64,000 nt of DNA from Melittangium boletus DSM 14713. Lineage in GTDB: Bacteria; Myxococcota; Myxococcia; Myxococcales; Myxococcaceae. The stretch is from positions 8,561,765 to 8,625,764 of the forward strand of contig NZ_CP022163.1 in assembly GCF_002305855.1 (NCBI RefSeq), written 5' to 3'. The translations under genes and the position numbers were made by a program. A model generated the notes under the pieces. The model was not told the origin of the DNA and ran no database searches. It saw nothing but the letters and a program-made list of their open reading frames with translations. This document shows positions 44,914 through 52,856 of this stretch, one piece after another (position 1 is the first letter of the stretch; each line of letters starts with the position of its first letter).

Positions 44914-46143
44914 TCACTTGGGGAGGGGAGAAGGGCACCGCTCGGCCCTGAGCCGCAGCCGCCGGGGGCCTCGGAGCAGGAAGGACTCACCCCAATCGAT
45001 GTCGTGCTCCTGGCCGGACGCGAACGCGAGCTGACGCACCCGGGGCAGCAGTTCCTCCAGGGCCACCCGGGCCTCCAGTCGCGCGAGCGGGGCGCCCAGG
45101 CAGAAGTGCACCCCGTGCCCGAAGGCGAGCTGGCCCTGATCCTCGCGGGTGATGTCGAAGCGCTCCGGCTCCTTGAAGCGGCGGGGGTCCCGGTTGGCGG
45201 CCGCGAGCACCAGGAAGAGGCGGGTGCCCTCGGGGATGGGGTGGCCGGCGATCTGGGTGTCCTGGGTGGTCATGCGCATGAGCGACTGGACGGGTCCCTC
45301 GTAGCGCAGCGTCTCCTCGATGGCGGAGGGGACGAGGGTGGGGGTGGCCTGGAGGCGCGCGAGCTCCGAGGGCGCGCGCAGCAAGGAGACCAGGGCGTTG
45401 CCGAGCAGGTTCGTCGTGGTCTCGTTGCCCGCCACGAGCAGCAAGCGGGTGAAGGAGATGAGATCCTCCACCTCCAGGAATCCCTCGGCGGCCTCCACGA
45501 GCGCGCTGATGAGATCGTCCTGGGGCTCGCGGCGGCGGCGCTCGATGGTCTCCTCCAGGTAGGCGTGGAGCTGCTCGAGGCTCTGGAGGATGGGACCGGG
45601 GTCGAGCTTGCCCTGGGACAGGGCCACCGTCTGCACCACGTGGTCCGACCAGCGCTTGAAGTCCTGACGGCGCTCGGGCTCCACGCCGAGCATCTCGCTG
45701 ATGACGATGACGGGCAGGGGCACGGCCAGTTCCGCCATCAGGTCGAACTCCTCGTGGGCCAGCATGGACTCGAGCAGTTGGCGGGTGATGGCGCGGATGC
45801 GCGGTTCCATCTCGGCGACGCGGCGGGGCGTGAAGGCCTTGCTCACCAGGGTCCGCAGCCGGGTGTGCTGGGGCGGGTCCGAGGCGATGAGGTTGTTCTG
45901 GGCGCGGAAGAAGCGGCGGGCCTGCTCGCCCACCTCCTTGGGCAGGTGGAGGCCCGGGGCGATGCGCTGGGAGGAGAACAGCGCGGGATTCTTCAGGATG
46001 GGGGCGATGTCGTCGTAGCGGGTGATGGCATGGGTGCCACCAAAGGCCGCCAGCACGTGGACGGGCGCGCTCTCCCGGAGCGCGGCGTAGAAGGGGTAGG
46101 GATTGCGCAGGTTCTCGGGCGACCACATGGCTTGCGGCTGCAT
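44914..46143 (-). CDS. Cytochrome P450
   Basis: 409 aa. I-helix LLVAGNETTTN, ExxR in EETLR, heme loop FGHGVHFCLGAPLAR. ASDPPQHTRLRTLVSKAFTPRRV is a conserved C-helix segment of bacterial class I P450s. Clearly a different subfamily from the P450 at 22060-23301. No redox partner or cluster nearby. Divergent from the M16 peptidase operon. Confidence 0.95.
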   Translation of the reverse strand: MQPQAMWSPENLRNPYPFYAALRESAPVHVLAAFGGTHAITRYDDIAPILKNPALFSSQRIAPGLHLPKEVGEQARRFFRAQNNLIASDPPQHTRLRTLVSKAFTPRRVAEMEPRIRAITRQLLESMLAHEEFDLMAELAVPLPVIVISEMLGVEPERRQDFKRWSDHVVQTVALSQGKLDPGPILQSLEQLHAYLEETIERRRREPQDDLISALVEAAEGFLEVEDLISFTRLLLVAGNETTTNLLGNALVSLLRAPSELARLQATPTLVPSAIEETLRYEGPVQSLMRMTTQDTQIAGHPIPEGTRLFLVLAAANRDPRRFKEPERFDITREDQGQLAFGHGVHFCLGAPLARLEARVALEELLPRVRQLAFASGQEHDIDWGESFLLRGPRRLRLRAERCPSPLPK

Positions 46144-46242
46144 CTCGCTTCCTCCGGCGGGGGCGGGAAAGGGAAGTATGCCTGACAGTCCATCCGTGAA
46201 ACGCGTGTTTGCCCCCCCAGGGAGCCGTTATAGGGTGCCTCC

Positions 46243-47589
46243 ATGGCGAAGGCTCAAGCGAAAACCGCCCCTCGCACGGCGGACCCCATCCTGCAGTCCC
46301 TCTTCGACGTCCAGGAGGCCACCCTGCCCAATGGCCTCCGGGTGCGCCTGCTGGCCAACCCCCAGACTCCGGTGGTGAGTCTTTACACCTTCTTCCAGGT
46401 GGGCAGCCGCAACGAGCGCCCCGGCATCACCGGCATCAGCCACCTGTTCGAGCACATGATGTTCAACGGAGCCAAGAAGTACGGCCCCAAGAAGTTCGAT
46501 CAGGTGCTCGAGTCCAACGGCGGCCGCTCCAATGCCTACACGTCCACGGACATGACCGTGTACTACGAGGACTTCGCCGCGGACGCGCTGGAGACGGTGC
46601 TGGATCTGGAGTCGGACCGGATGCGCTCGCTGCGCATCAACGACGCCGCGCTCACCAGCGAGCGCCAGGTGGTGATGGAGGAGCGCCGCGTCCGGGTGGA
46701 CAACGACATCACCGGCATCATGGACGAGGAGCTGGGCACGCTGGTGTGGAAGGCGCATGCCTACCGCTGGCCCGTCATCGGGTGGATGAAGGACATCGAG
46801 AACATCACCCGCCAGGACTGTGAGCAGTACTTCCGCACCTACTACGCGCCCAACAACGCGGTGCTCTACATCGTCGGGGACATCGATCCGAAGAAGACGC
46901 TCGCGCTGGTGCGCAAGTACTACGGGGACATTCCCAAGGGCCCCACGCCCGCGCCCGTGCTCAACGCCGAGCCCGAGCAGAAGGGCGAGCGCCGCGCCGA
47001 GGTGCGTCACCCGGCCCAGTCCCCGGCCCTGATGATCGCCTACCGGGGCCCCTCCGCCCGCGAGGAGGACACGCTCCTGCTCGACATCCTCCAGTACGTG
47101 ATGACCAAGGGCGAGGGCAGCCGTCTGGTCAAGAAGCTCGTCTATGACACCCAGCTCGCCGTCTCCGTGGGCGTGGATTGGGGCTGGCGGGTGGATCCCG
47201 GCATCATCCTCTTCTTCCTGGAACTCAAGCCGGACTCGGATCCCCGCAAGGTGGAGGAGGCGCTGTACGCGGAGCTGGCCCTGCTGGCGGCCGAGGGCGT
47301 CACCGAGCGCGAGCTGCAGAAGGCGAAGAACAACCTGCGCGCGGATCACCTCCGGGAACTGGCCACCAACAGCGGCCGCGCCCACGCCATGGGCCACTAC
47401 GAAGCGCTGCTCGGCTCGTGGCGGGATGGGCTCAGCCTGCCCTCCGTGTACGCGGCGGCCACCCACGAGCAGGTGCGCGCGGTGGCCCGGAAGTACTTCG
47501 CGCCCGAGCGCCGCTCCGTGGTGACGCTCCTGCCCTCGGCCCCCGAGGCCGGCGAGGAAGTGGCCGCGGACGGAAAGGAGGTGGCGTGA
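46243..47589 (+). CDS. M16 family zinc metallopeptidase, catalytic subunit
   Basis: 448 aa. The inverted zinc motif HxxEH is HLFEH (His67, Glu70, His71), and Glu147 lies exactly 76 residues further on as third ligand (TSERQVVMEERR). No signal peptide was found, so location is uncertain. M16 enzymes degrade short peptides inside a clamshell chamber. The next gene, 2 nt away, encodes a partner lacking the zinc site, the usual active/inactive pair. Confidence 0.93.
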   Translation: MAKAQAKTAPRTADPILQSLFDVQEATLPNGLRVRLLANPQTPVVSLYTFFQVGSRNERPGITGISHLFEHMMFNGAKKYGPKKFDQVLESNGGRSNAYTSTDMTVYYEDFAADALETVLDLESDRMRSLRINDAALTSERQVVMEERRVRVDNDITGIMDEELGTLVWKAHAYRWPVIGWMKDIENITRQDCEQYFRTYYAPNNAVLYIVGDIDPKKTLALVRKYYGDIPKGPTPAPVLNAEPEQKGERRAEVRHPAQSPALMIAYRGPSAREEDTLLLDILQYVMTKGEGSRLVKKLVYDTQLAVSVGVDWGWRVDPGIILFFLELKPDSDPRKVEEALYAELALLAAEGVTERELQKAKNNLRADHLRELATNSGRAHAMGHYEALLGSWRDGLSLPSVYAAATHEQVRAVARKYFAPERRSVVTLLPSAPEAGEEVAADGKEVA

Positions 47590-47591
47590 AC

Positions 47592-48959
47592 ATGGCCACC
47601 AAGCGTCCGAAGTCCGTTGCGGTGAAGGCCGCCTCCGCCACGAGCGGACTGATGTTGCCCACGTTCCACGAGAGCACCACGTCCAGTGGCCTGACGGTGC
47701 TGGCGGCCCAGCGGGGGCCGTTGCCGCTCGTGGCCGTGCGGCTCGCGGTGCGCGCGGGCAGCGCGGTGGATCCCCAGGACAAGCATGGCCTCGCGGACTT
47801 CACCGCGCGGCTGATGCGCCGGGGCACGGCCCGCCAGAGCGCGGATGAGATCGACGAGGCCATCGAGTTCGTCGGCGCGAGCTTCGCGGTGGGGAGCAAC
47901 GAGGACCTGCTGTCCTTCTACGTCACCACGCCCGCCGAGCACTTCCCGGCGATGCTGTCCCTGCTGGGGGAGCTCGTGCGCGAGCCGTCCTTCCCCGAGC
48001 GCGAGGTGGAGCTGGCGCGCGAGCGGGCCCTGGCGGGGTTCGCCAACGATCTGGACGATCCGTCAGTCATCGCGGACCGGGCCTTCACGCGGGCGCTGTG
48101 GGGTAAGCATCCCTATGGCCATGACGTGGGGGGCAGCACGGCGCACGTGCGCACCTTCACGCGCGAGGATCTGGTGCGCTTCCACCGCGAGCGGCTGGGC
48201 CCCAAGGTGGCGCTCCTGTCGGTGGTGGGCGCGGTGGAGCCGGGGCTCGTGGCCGAGGAGGCGGAGAAGGCCTTTGGCGCGTGGAAGGGGGGGCCGGACA
48301 AGCCGGAGCAGCCGCCCGCGGCGGGGAAGATCGCCTCGGGCCGCATCCTGCTGGTGGACAAGCCGGATCAGACGCAGACGCAGGTGCGGCTGGGGGGCCC
48401 GGGCTTTCGCATGGGCCACGAGGACTACTTCCCGTCCGCGGCGATGAACAACGTGCTGGGCGGCGGCTTCACCTCGCGGCTGGTGAACGAGGTGCGCGTG
48501 GAGCGAGGCCTCACCTACGGCATCAACAGCTACTTCGACATGCTCAACGTGGGGGGCGTCTTCGCCATCTCCACCTTCACCCAGACGGAGCGCACGCGCG
48601 AGATGCTCGATGTGTCGCTCGCCGAGGTGGCCAAGGTGCGCGAGAGCGGCATCAGCGCCGCGGAGCTGAAGAAGGCCCAGCGCTACCTGGCGGGGCTCTA
48701 CCCGCTGCGCACGGAGACGAACGAGTCGGTGGCGTCCGTCATCGGCGACATCCGGGTGCATGGGCTCGGGGATGACTGGGTGGAGAAGTTCCGCGAGCGG
48801 CTGTTCGCCGTGAAGCCCAAGCAGACGCAGGAGGTGGCGGCGAAGTACCTGTTCGCCAAGGCGCCGCTCATCGTGCTGCTGGGCAAGGCGTCCGCGGTGA
48901 AGAAGCAGCTCAAGGGGCTGGGGTCGGTGACGGTGGTGCCGGCCTCGGACTACGAGTGA
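47592..48959 (+). CDS. M16 family peptidase-like partner without zinc motif
   Basis: 455 aa from ATG 47592 (RBS AAAGGAGG). The M16 fold is clear (ADFTARLMRRGTARQSADEI; ALWGKHPYGHDVGGS), but the zinc motif is reduced to HGLAD (65-69). A conserved Arg-Tyr segment (RVERGLTYGINSYFD) is retained, as in non-catalytic subunits of heterodimeric M16 enzymes, where it helps bind the peptide. It overlaps the next gene's GTG by 4 nt. Confidence 0.9.
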   Translation: MATKRPKSVAVKAASATSGLMLPTFHESTTSSGLTVLAAQRGPLPLVAVRLAVRAGSAVDPQDKHGLADFTARLMRRGTARQSADEIDEAIEFVGASFAVGSNEDLLSFYVTTPAEHFPAMLSLLGELVREPSFPEREVELARERALAGFANDLDDPSVIADRAFTRALWGKHPYGHDVGGSTAHVRTFTREDLVRFHRERLGPKVALLSVVGAVEPGLVAEEAEKAFGAWKGGPDKPEQPPAAGKIASGRILLVDKPDQTQTQVRLGGPGFRMGHEDYFPSAAMNNVLGGGFTSRLVNEVRVERGLTYGINSYFDMLNVGGVFAISTFTQTERTREMLDVSLAEVAKVRESGISAAELKKAQRYLAGLYPLRTETNESVASVIGDIRVHGLGDDWVEKFRERLFAVKPKQTQEVAAKYLFAKAPLIVLLGKASAVKKQLKGLGSVTVVPASDYE

Positions 48960-49660
48960 GCGGCCTCCGCGTTCTGTTCGAGGGCGCGGGGCTGCTCGCG
49001 GTGGACAAGCCCGCGGGGATGCTCGTCATCCCCGGGCGCTCCGAGGACGCGGCGCCCTCCCTGCGCGAGGAGCTGGAGGCCCGGCTGAAGCGCAAGGTGT
49101 ACGTGGTGCACCGGTTGGATCGGGACACGTCGGGGGTGGTGGTGTTCGCCCTGACGCCCGAGGTGCACCGCACGCTGTCCATGGCCTTCGAGTCGGGCCA
49201 GGTGCACAAGCGCTACCTCGCGCTGGTGGAGGGGCGTCTGGAGGCGCGCCACGTCGTGGACGCGGCGCTGGCCTCCGGGCGCAAGGGCCGCATGCGGGTG
49301 GCTCGGCCGGGCGAGGAAGGCAAGCCCTCGACGACGAAGTTCCGGCCCGTGGAGGTGTTCGCCTCGGCGTCACTCGTGGAGGCCGAGCCGCTCACGGGAC
49401 GCACCCACCAGATTCGCGTGCACCTGCTGTCGCTCGGGCACCCGCTCCTGGTGGACCATCAGTACGGCCGGGACACGCCCTGGACGGCGCGGGAGCTGGG
49501 TGGAGTAGGGGAGGGCCAGGTCCTGGCGCGCACGCCCCTGCACGCGGCGCGGTTGGAGTGGCCGGCCCTTCCCGGCGTCGAGGCGCGGGTGCTGGAGTCC
49601 CCGCTCCCCGAGGACATGGCGAGCGCCGTGACGCTGCTGCGCGCGGGGATGTCGACTTGA
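48956..49660 (+). CDS. RluA-family pseudouridine synthase
   Basis: 234 aa, GTG start overlapping the previous stop (GTGA). The catalytic motif HRLDRDTSG has Asp55, followed by KRYLALVEG, and TGRTHQIRVHLLSLGHPLLVD is the typical C-terminal signature. It has no S4 domain, so it is a short RluA/RsuA-type enzyme isomerising uridine in rRNA or tRNA; target unknown. It is the last chromosomal gene before the first att-like sequence, 22 nt downstream. Confidence 0.93.
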   Translation: MSGLRVLFEGAGLLAVDKPAGMLVIPGRSEDAAPSLREELEARLKRKVYVVHRLDRDTSGVVVFALTPEVHRTLSMAFESGQVHKRYLALVEGRLEARHVVDAALASGRKGRMRVARPGEEGKPSTTKFRPVEVFASASLVEAEPLTGRTHQIRVHLLSLGHPLLVDHQYGRDTPWTARELGGVGEGQVLARTPLHAARLEWPALPGVEARVLESPLPEDMASAVTLLRAGMST

Positions 49661-49681
49661 AGGGGCCCTATTCCTAGGGCT

Positions 49682-49705
49682 CGGGTTCGATTCCCGCCGC
49701 CTCCA
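49682..49705 (+). other. att-like site 1: tmRNA/tRNA 3'-end sequence
   Basis: 24 nt reading CGGGTTCGATTCCCGCCGCC + TCCA. This is the T-arm and 3' acceptor strand of a tRNA-like gene ending in A without encoded CCA. It is identical to 59435-59458 and one base different from 63842-63865. No full tRNA or tmRNA precedes it, because the RluA-type gene occupies that space. The ssrA origin is favoured from the sequence type but unproven. Confidence 0.75.
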
Positions 49706-49715
49706 TCCCGAGAAG

Positions 49716-49750
49716 CCCAGCAATCTTAAGGGGTTGCTGGGTTTTTCTTT
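49716..49750 (+). terminator. Rho-independent terminator
   Basis: CCCAGCAA and TTGCTGGG form a perfect 8-bp stem around a 10-nt loop, followed by TTTTTCTTT. It would stop transcription from the M16-RluA operon. It may also be the relic of the terminator that follows tmRNA genes. Confidence 0.85.
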
Positions 49751-49795
49751 GCCCTCGTTTTCTTCATGTGCCCTCAGTGTGCCCCTCGGGCGTCT

Positions 49796-50983
49796 CTAGC
49801 CCAGAGCGGCACGCGGCTGGGGGATGGGCCGATCCAACTCCTTCACCGCGCTCTCCCGCGCCTCGGGCGATAGGTGCGCGTACCTCATGGTCATTTCGAT
49901 GGTCGCGTGCCCCATCAACTCCTGAATGACCTTGAGGGCAACGCCCCGCATCGCAAGGTGGCTGCCGTAGGTGTGCCGCAGGTCGTGCCACCCGATGATG
50001 CCCTCTGGGCGGCTGATGCCCGCCATGCGCAGCGCCCGCAGGAGCGGGTGCTTGGTCATCCCAGCGGTGAGCGGCTGGCCGTCCGGCTGACAGAACACGT
50101 AAGGGCCGCGCAGGTGGCGGTGTGCCTTGAGTACCTCCACAGCCGACGCGGGCAAATCCACCGTTCTTTCCCGTCCACCCTTGGGGAGCCCCACCACGCC
50201 GCGCCAGATGGTCCGGCGCACGTGGAGCTTGCCGCGCTGCAAGTCCAGGTCTGCCCACTGGAGCCCGATCAGTTCCCCAAGCCGCAGCCCTATCTTGAGC
50301 GCCACGAGGATCAACGTCCGCCACTCAGGTTCAGCAGCGTTGATCAGGCGCTCGGCTTCTTCGAAGGAGAGGAAGTCAAAGGCGGGCTTGTCCGTCTTGA
50401 ACAGCTTGACGCGCGGGACGTGTTGGATCACGCCCTGTTCTTGAGCCAGTGCCAGCAACTTGTGCAGGACCGTCAGAACGTTGTTGATGGACTTGAGGGA
50501 GAGCAGCTTCACCCCACCGGAGCCCTTGCGCTTGAGGAGGGCCGCCCGCGTGGGGGCTTCCTTCCGTGCTCTCGCGCCCGAGGGCTTCTTACGCATGGCC
50601 GCCTTGAAGTCTTCGATCTCCGCTGGACCGATGGCGTCAAGGGACGTGTTGCCGAACGCGGGGATCAGATGGTCATCCAGGATCTGCCGCTTGGTGACGA
50701 CGCTGGAATGCTTGTTGTTGTTCTCGCTGTACGTCAGGAAGCGCGGGACGAACTCCCCGAGGGTGGGGACTCGGCCTGCGCTGTTCTCCTTTCCGAAGGT
50801 TCCGGTGAGAAGCGCATGGCGGATCTGCCGCTCGTACTCCTCGGCACCCCGGCGGGTGTTGATGGGCGAAGCCTTGCGGATGCGCTCCACCCTGCCGCTC
50901 GGGTGCTGGTACTTGACGTCCACCCACCACGCCTCTTGCACCTTGCTCTCCTTGGTCTTCCACTGCCGCAGTCTGACGCTCAT
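49796..50983 (-). CDS. Tyrosine recombinase (site-specific integrase)
   Basis: 395 aa. An N-terminal arm-type domain and SAM-like core-binding domain (PTLGEFVPRFLTYSE..., KRQILDDHLIPAFG) precede the catalytic domain. The active-site set is Arg234 (GLRLGELIGL), Lys268, His333 and Arg336 (HDLRHTYGSHL), His359 (MGHATIEMT) and nucleophile Tyr368 (MRYAHLSPEA). All are present, so it is likely active. Its 3' end lies 90 nt from att site 1. The start overlaps the excisionase-like gene by 4 nt. Confidence 0.95.
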   Translation of the reverse strand: MSVRLRQWKTKESKVQEAWWVDVKYQHPSGRVERIRKASPINTRRGAEEYERQIRHALLTGTFGKENSAGRVPTLGEFVPRFLTYSENNNKHSSVVTKRQILDDHLIPAFGNTSLDAIGPAEIEDFKAAMRKKPSGARARKEAPTRAALLKRKGSGGVKLLSLKSINNVLTVLHKLLALAQEQGVIQHVPRVKLFKTDKPAFDFLSFEEAERLINAAEPEWRTLILVALKIGLRLGELIGLQWADLDLQRGKLHVRRTIWRGVVGLPKGGRERTVDLPASAVEVLKAHRHLRGPYVFCQPDGQPLTAGMTKHPLLRALRMAGISRPEGIIGWHDLRHTYGSHLAMRGVALKVIQELMGHATIEMTMRYAHLSPEARESAVKELDRPIPQPRAALG

Positions 50984-51204
50984 GGCTTCTTGTCTCCGAG
51001 CGCAGGCCTGCTGTTACCGGGGCTCCATGTTAGCAGCGTGTCCCGATGGATGCGGAGGATTCGCCCGAGCCGAGCAACCCCGGGCACCTGATCGAACCGG
51101 ATCGCCTCGTAGAGGGTTTTCCGGTTCACGCGCAGCAATTCGGCGGCTTCCTCCACGGTGAGAAAGGCGGGCGCGTTGCTCGCAGTCAGAGGGGGCGCGC
51201 TCAT
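50980..51204 (-). CDS. Excisionase/AlpA-like helix-turn-helix protein
   Basis: 74 aa from ATG 51204 (AGGGGG 9 nt upstream). MerR-type HTH_17 motif FLTVEEAAELLRVNRKTLYE, then RLGRILRIHRDTLLTW. Such proteins bend DNA at att sites and steer the integrase towards excision. Overlaps the integrase start by ATGA, so the two are co-translated. Confidence 0.88.
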   Translation of the reverse strand: MSAPPLTASNAPAFLTVEEAAELLRVNRKTLYEAIRFDQVPGVARLGRILRIHRDTLLTWSPGNSRPALGDKKP

Positions 51205-51866
51205 GGCTGATCCCCCTTCTGCATCGACGCGGCGGCTTGGGCCGATTGAGCACGGCAATCTCCGCGTTTCGCGCTGGAGCACGCACGGAGGTCAGACGAG
51301 CGCGGCGCGTTGGGGCGCTCCACGGCTGCGGACATGGTCAAGGCGTGACTGCTGGGAGGGGAGAGCGCGCCTGCGTCAGACGCGGGCCGCTGCGGTGCGT
51401 GGAGCACGCGAGCGCAGCGGGTAGCGTTCACGCTCGCCAGCACTGCACCCATGCAGCACGGCTGGCAGGTAGCGCCAGAACGCGCGGCGCATTCTGGCGT
51501 GACGCCTGGCGCCGCCTGGAGTGACCACAGGCGCGCCCTGGCGTTCCTCCTGGCGTTTCGCCCGGCGTTGTCGCCAGCTTGCAAACAACGGCGCAGCAGT
51601 GCGCCGCAAATGGAGGGGACTCCCTCCAAGGATCCGATCCTGTCCATCCTTCACGCCCTTCCGTACACGCCCAAACAGCCCAGAACTGCCCATGGCAGGA
51701 GTGACACAGCGCCACAGTGCATGTCCAGGTTACGCGCGAAACGCGGCGTTGATCGGCAAGCGTGCAACCGGGCAACCAAGGGCCAATGCGGGCGAGAGGA
51801 AGGAGCATTCGCGGCAAAGCGGCCCGGATGAGCACGTGGAGCGGGGCAGGGCTGACGACGCCACTT

Positions 51867-51989
51867 AGAGGCTGTTGAAATGGACCAAGCAGGCACAAGG
51901 AATAGAGCCCGCCCAGTAGGAGGGCAGCCGCCAAGCATTGCGCTTAAGTAGAGAGCGCTGCTGACCCGAGGGTAAATTCAACAGCCTCT
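51867..51989. repeat. MITE-like element with 13-bp inverted ends
   Basis: AGAGGCTGTTGAA at 51867-51879 and its exact complement at 51977-51989 enclose 97 bp without coding capacity. A solo copy of the right end (TTCAACAGCCTCT) recurs at 54764-54776. This suggests the ends belong to a transposon family whose full copies are elsewhere. No clear target duplication. Confidence 0.55.
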
Positions 51990-52018
51990 TGGTACTACTC
52001 AGCCTCTTGGTACTACTC
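51983..52018 (+). repeat. 18-bp tandem duplication
   Basis: AGCCTCTTGGTACTACTC twice, head to tail. The first copy overlaps the right end of the MITE-like element, so the duplication arose at its border. Confidence 0.85.
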
Positions 52019-52090
52019 GGTCACTTCGAGCGCCCTCCGAGGAGGATTTGCCCTCGAAATTCCACAGCGGACCTCCGGAAGTGACCGAGT
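52015..52090. repeat. 13-bp inverted repeat downstream of the 226-aa gene
   Basis: ACTCGGTCACTTC (52015-52027) is perfectly inverted at 52078-52090, enclosing 50 bp. It starts 5 nt after the stop of the minus-strand gene at 52095. It could be a transcript hairpin or the ends of a small element. No T-run follows, so it is not a standard terminator. Confidence 0.6.
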
Positions 52091-52094
52091 CGTA

Positions 52095-52775
52095 TTAGAT
52101 ACATGCGTGGATGAGTTTCAGCGCACGTATCAGTTCATGCTTGTTCCCCCAGGTGTCCTCCGCCTGAATATCGCGAAGCAGTTCCAGAGGCCCTTGAATC
52201 CAATTATCTGCGTTCTTCGTGTTGATCGAGAGCCGAGGATAGTTGGGATCGACCCGACCAATCATGTCCTCGAAGTACCACCATCGTCGGCCGGCCTGCC
52301 TCTGCCTGACGAACAGCTTATAAATCATTCGATCCCGCTTCGACGCAAACCCACTTCTAGGTGCAAGGCACTCCCACTTTTGGGGCGAGGAGTTTCTCAG
52401 TTGCTCCTCAAATGTAGCCCAATGGTAAGCCTTTTCGTTGAAGCCCCGGCAGGGAGGACAAAACTGAGGAGGCTGTCTGTCTCTAGTGAGTGGTACTCCT
52501 CCCGCGTCCAGACCATAAGGGATTGCGGATCCGCAATCACAACTGGACACTCCAACAGAATTCGCACCTCTGAGTACCAACTCGGGATCAAGTGGGTCGA
52601 TGTCGAACCAAGTCCGAGCAGCGACTTCATCGCAAAAGACCAAATCCCAGCCAGTTCCCCTCTGCATTTCCACCGCCAGATGGCCCCAAGCACTAATGCC
52701 GTCGAAGCACTTCTGGTACGGGAAATTCAAATCCATTCTGGATTGAAGATTACGAACGCGCGTCCTGTGAGACAT
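52095..52775 (-). CDS. Hypothetical protein with Cys pairs
   Basis: 226 aa, AGGGAAGACGAG before ATG. No signal or membrane helix. The middle has CDCG and, 39 residues later, FCPPCRGF, enough for one zinc knuckle. The C-terminal half is Trp/Tyr/Arg-rich (RQAGRRWWYFEDMIGR) with a helical end. Codon use and base composition are clearly less G+C-rich than flanking chromosome, pointing to recent transfer. No family recognised. May be a defence or regulatory cargo gene, but nothing proves it. Confidence 0.6.
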   Translation of the reverse strand: MSHRTRVRNLQSRMDLNFPYQKCFDGISAWGHLAVEMQRGTGWDLVFCDEVAARTWFDIDPLDPELVLRGANSVGVSSCDCGSAIPYGLDAGGVPLTRDRQPPQFCPPCRGFNEKAYHWATFEEQLRNSSPQKWECLAPRSGFASKRDRMIYKLFVRQRQAGRRWWYFEDMIGRVDPNYPRLSINTKNADNWIQGPLELLRDIQAEDTWGNKHELIRALKLIHACI

Positions 52776-52847
52776 CTCGTCTTCCCTACGGTCTGACCAA
52801 GCTGATCCCGCACATCAACCGGCCCCGTTTGGAGACGGCGGACATAC

Positions 52848-52856
52848 CTCTTAAAC
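52848..52856 (+). repeat. IS4-type target duplication, left copy
   Basis: CTCTTAAAC, repeated at 54532-54540 on the other side of the element. Confidence 0.85.

Larger units (their letters stand above)
51205..52094. other. Gene-poor stretch of island 1
   Basis: 890 bp without a convincing gene. Open frames on both strands have no start signals or recognisable domains. The sequence from 51480 to 51560 is rich in GGCG(C/T)..CCTGGCG repeats. The MITE-like element, an 18-bp tandem pair and a 13-bp inverted repeat lie at the right end and are listed separately. Confidence 0.5.

Noticed and set aside
49620..49705. Complete tRNA-Ser or tmRNA gene ending at att-like site 1
   Set aside because: The sequence upstream is the 3' end of the RluA-type gene. 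It cannot form the 5' acceptor strand, D-arm and anticodon arm.
51428..51934. Minus-strand frame of about 168 codons in island 1
   Set aside because: No RBS and no recognisable domain. It overlaps the MITE-like element and equally open frames on the other strand.
52084..52097. TAATACGACTC on the minus strand, matching part of the T7 promoter
   Set aside because: Only 11 bases agree, the downstream half of the consensus is absent, and it spans the stop codon of the 226-aa gene. Chance match.
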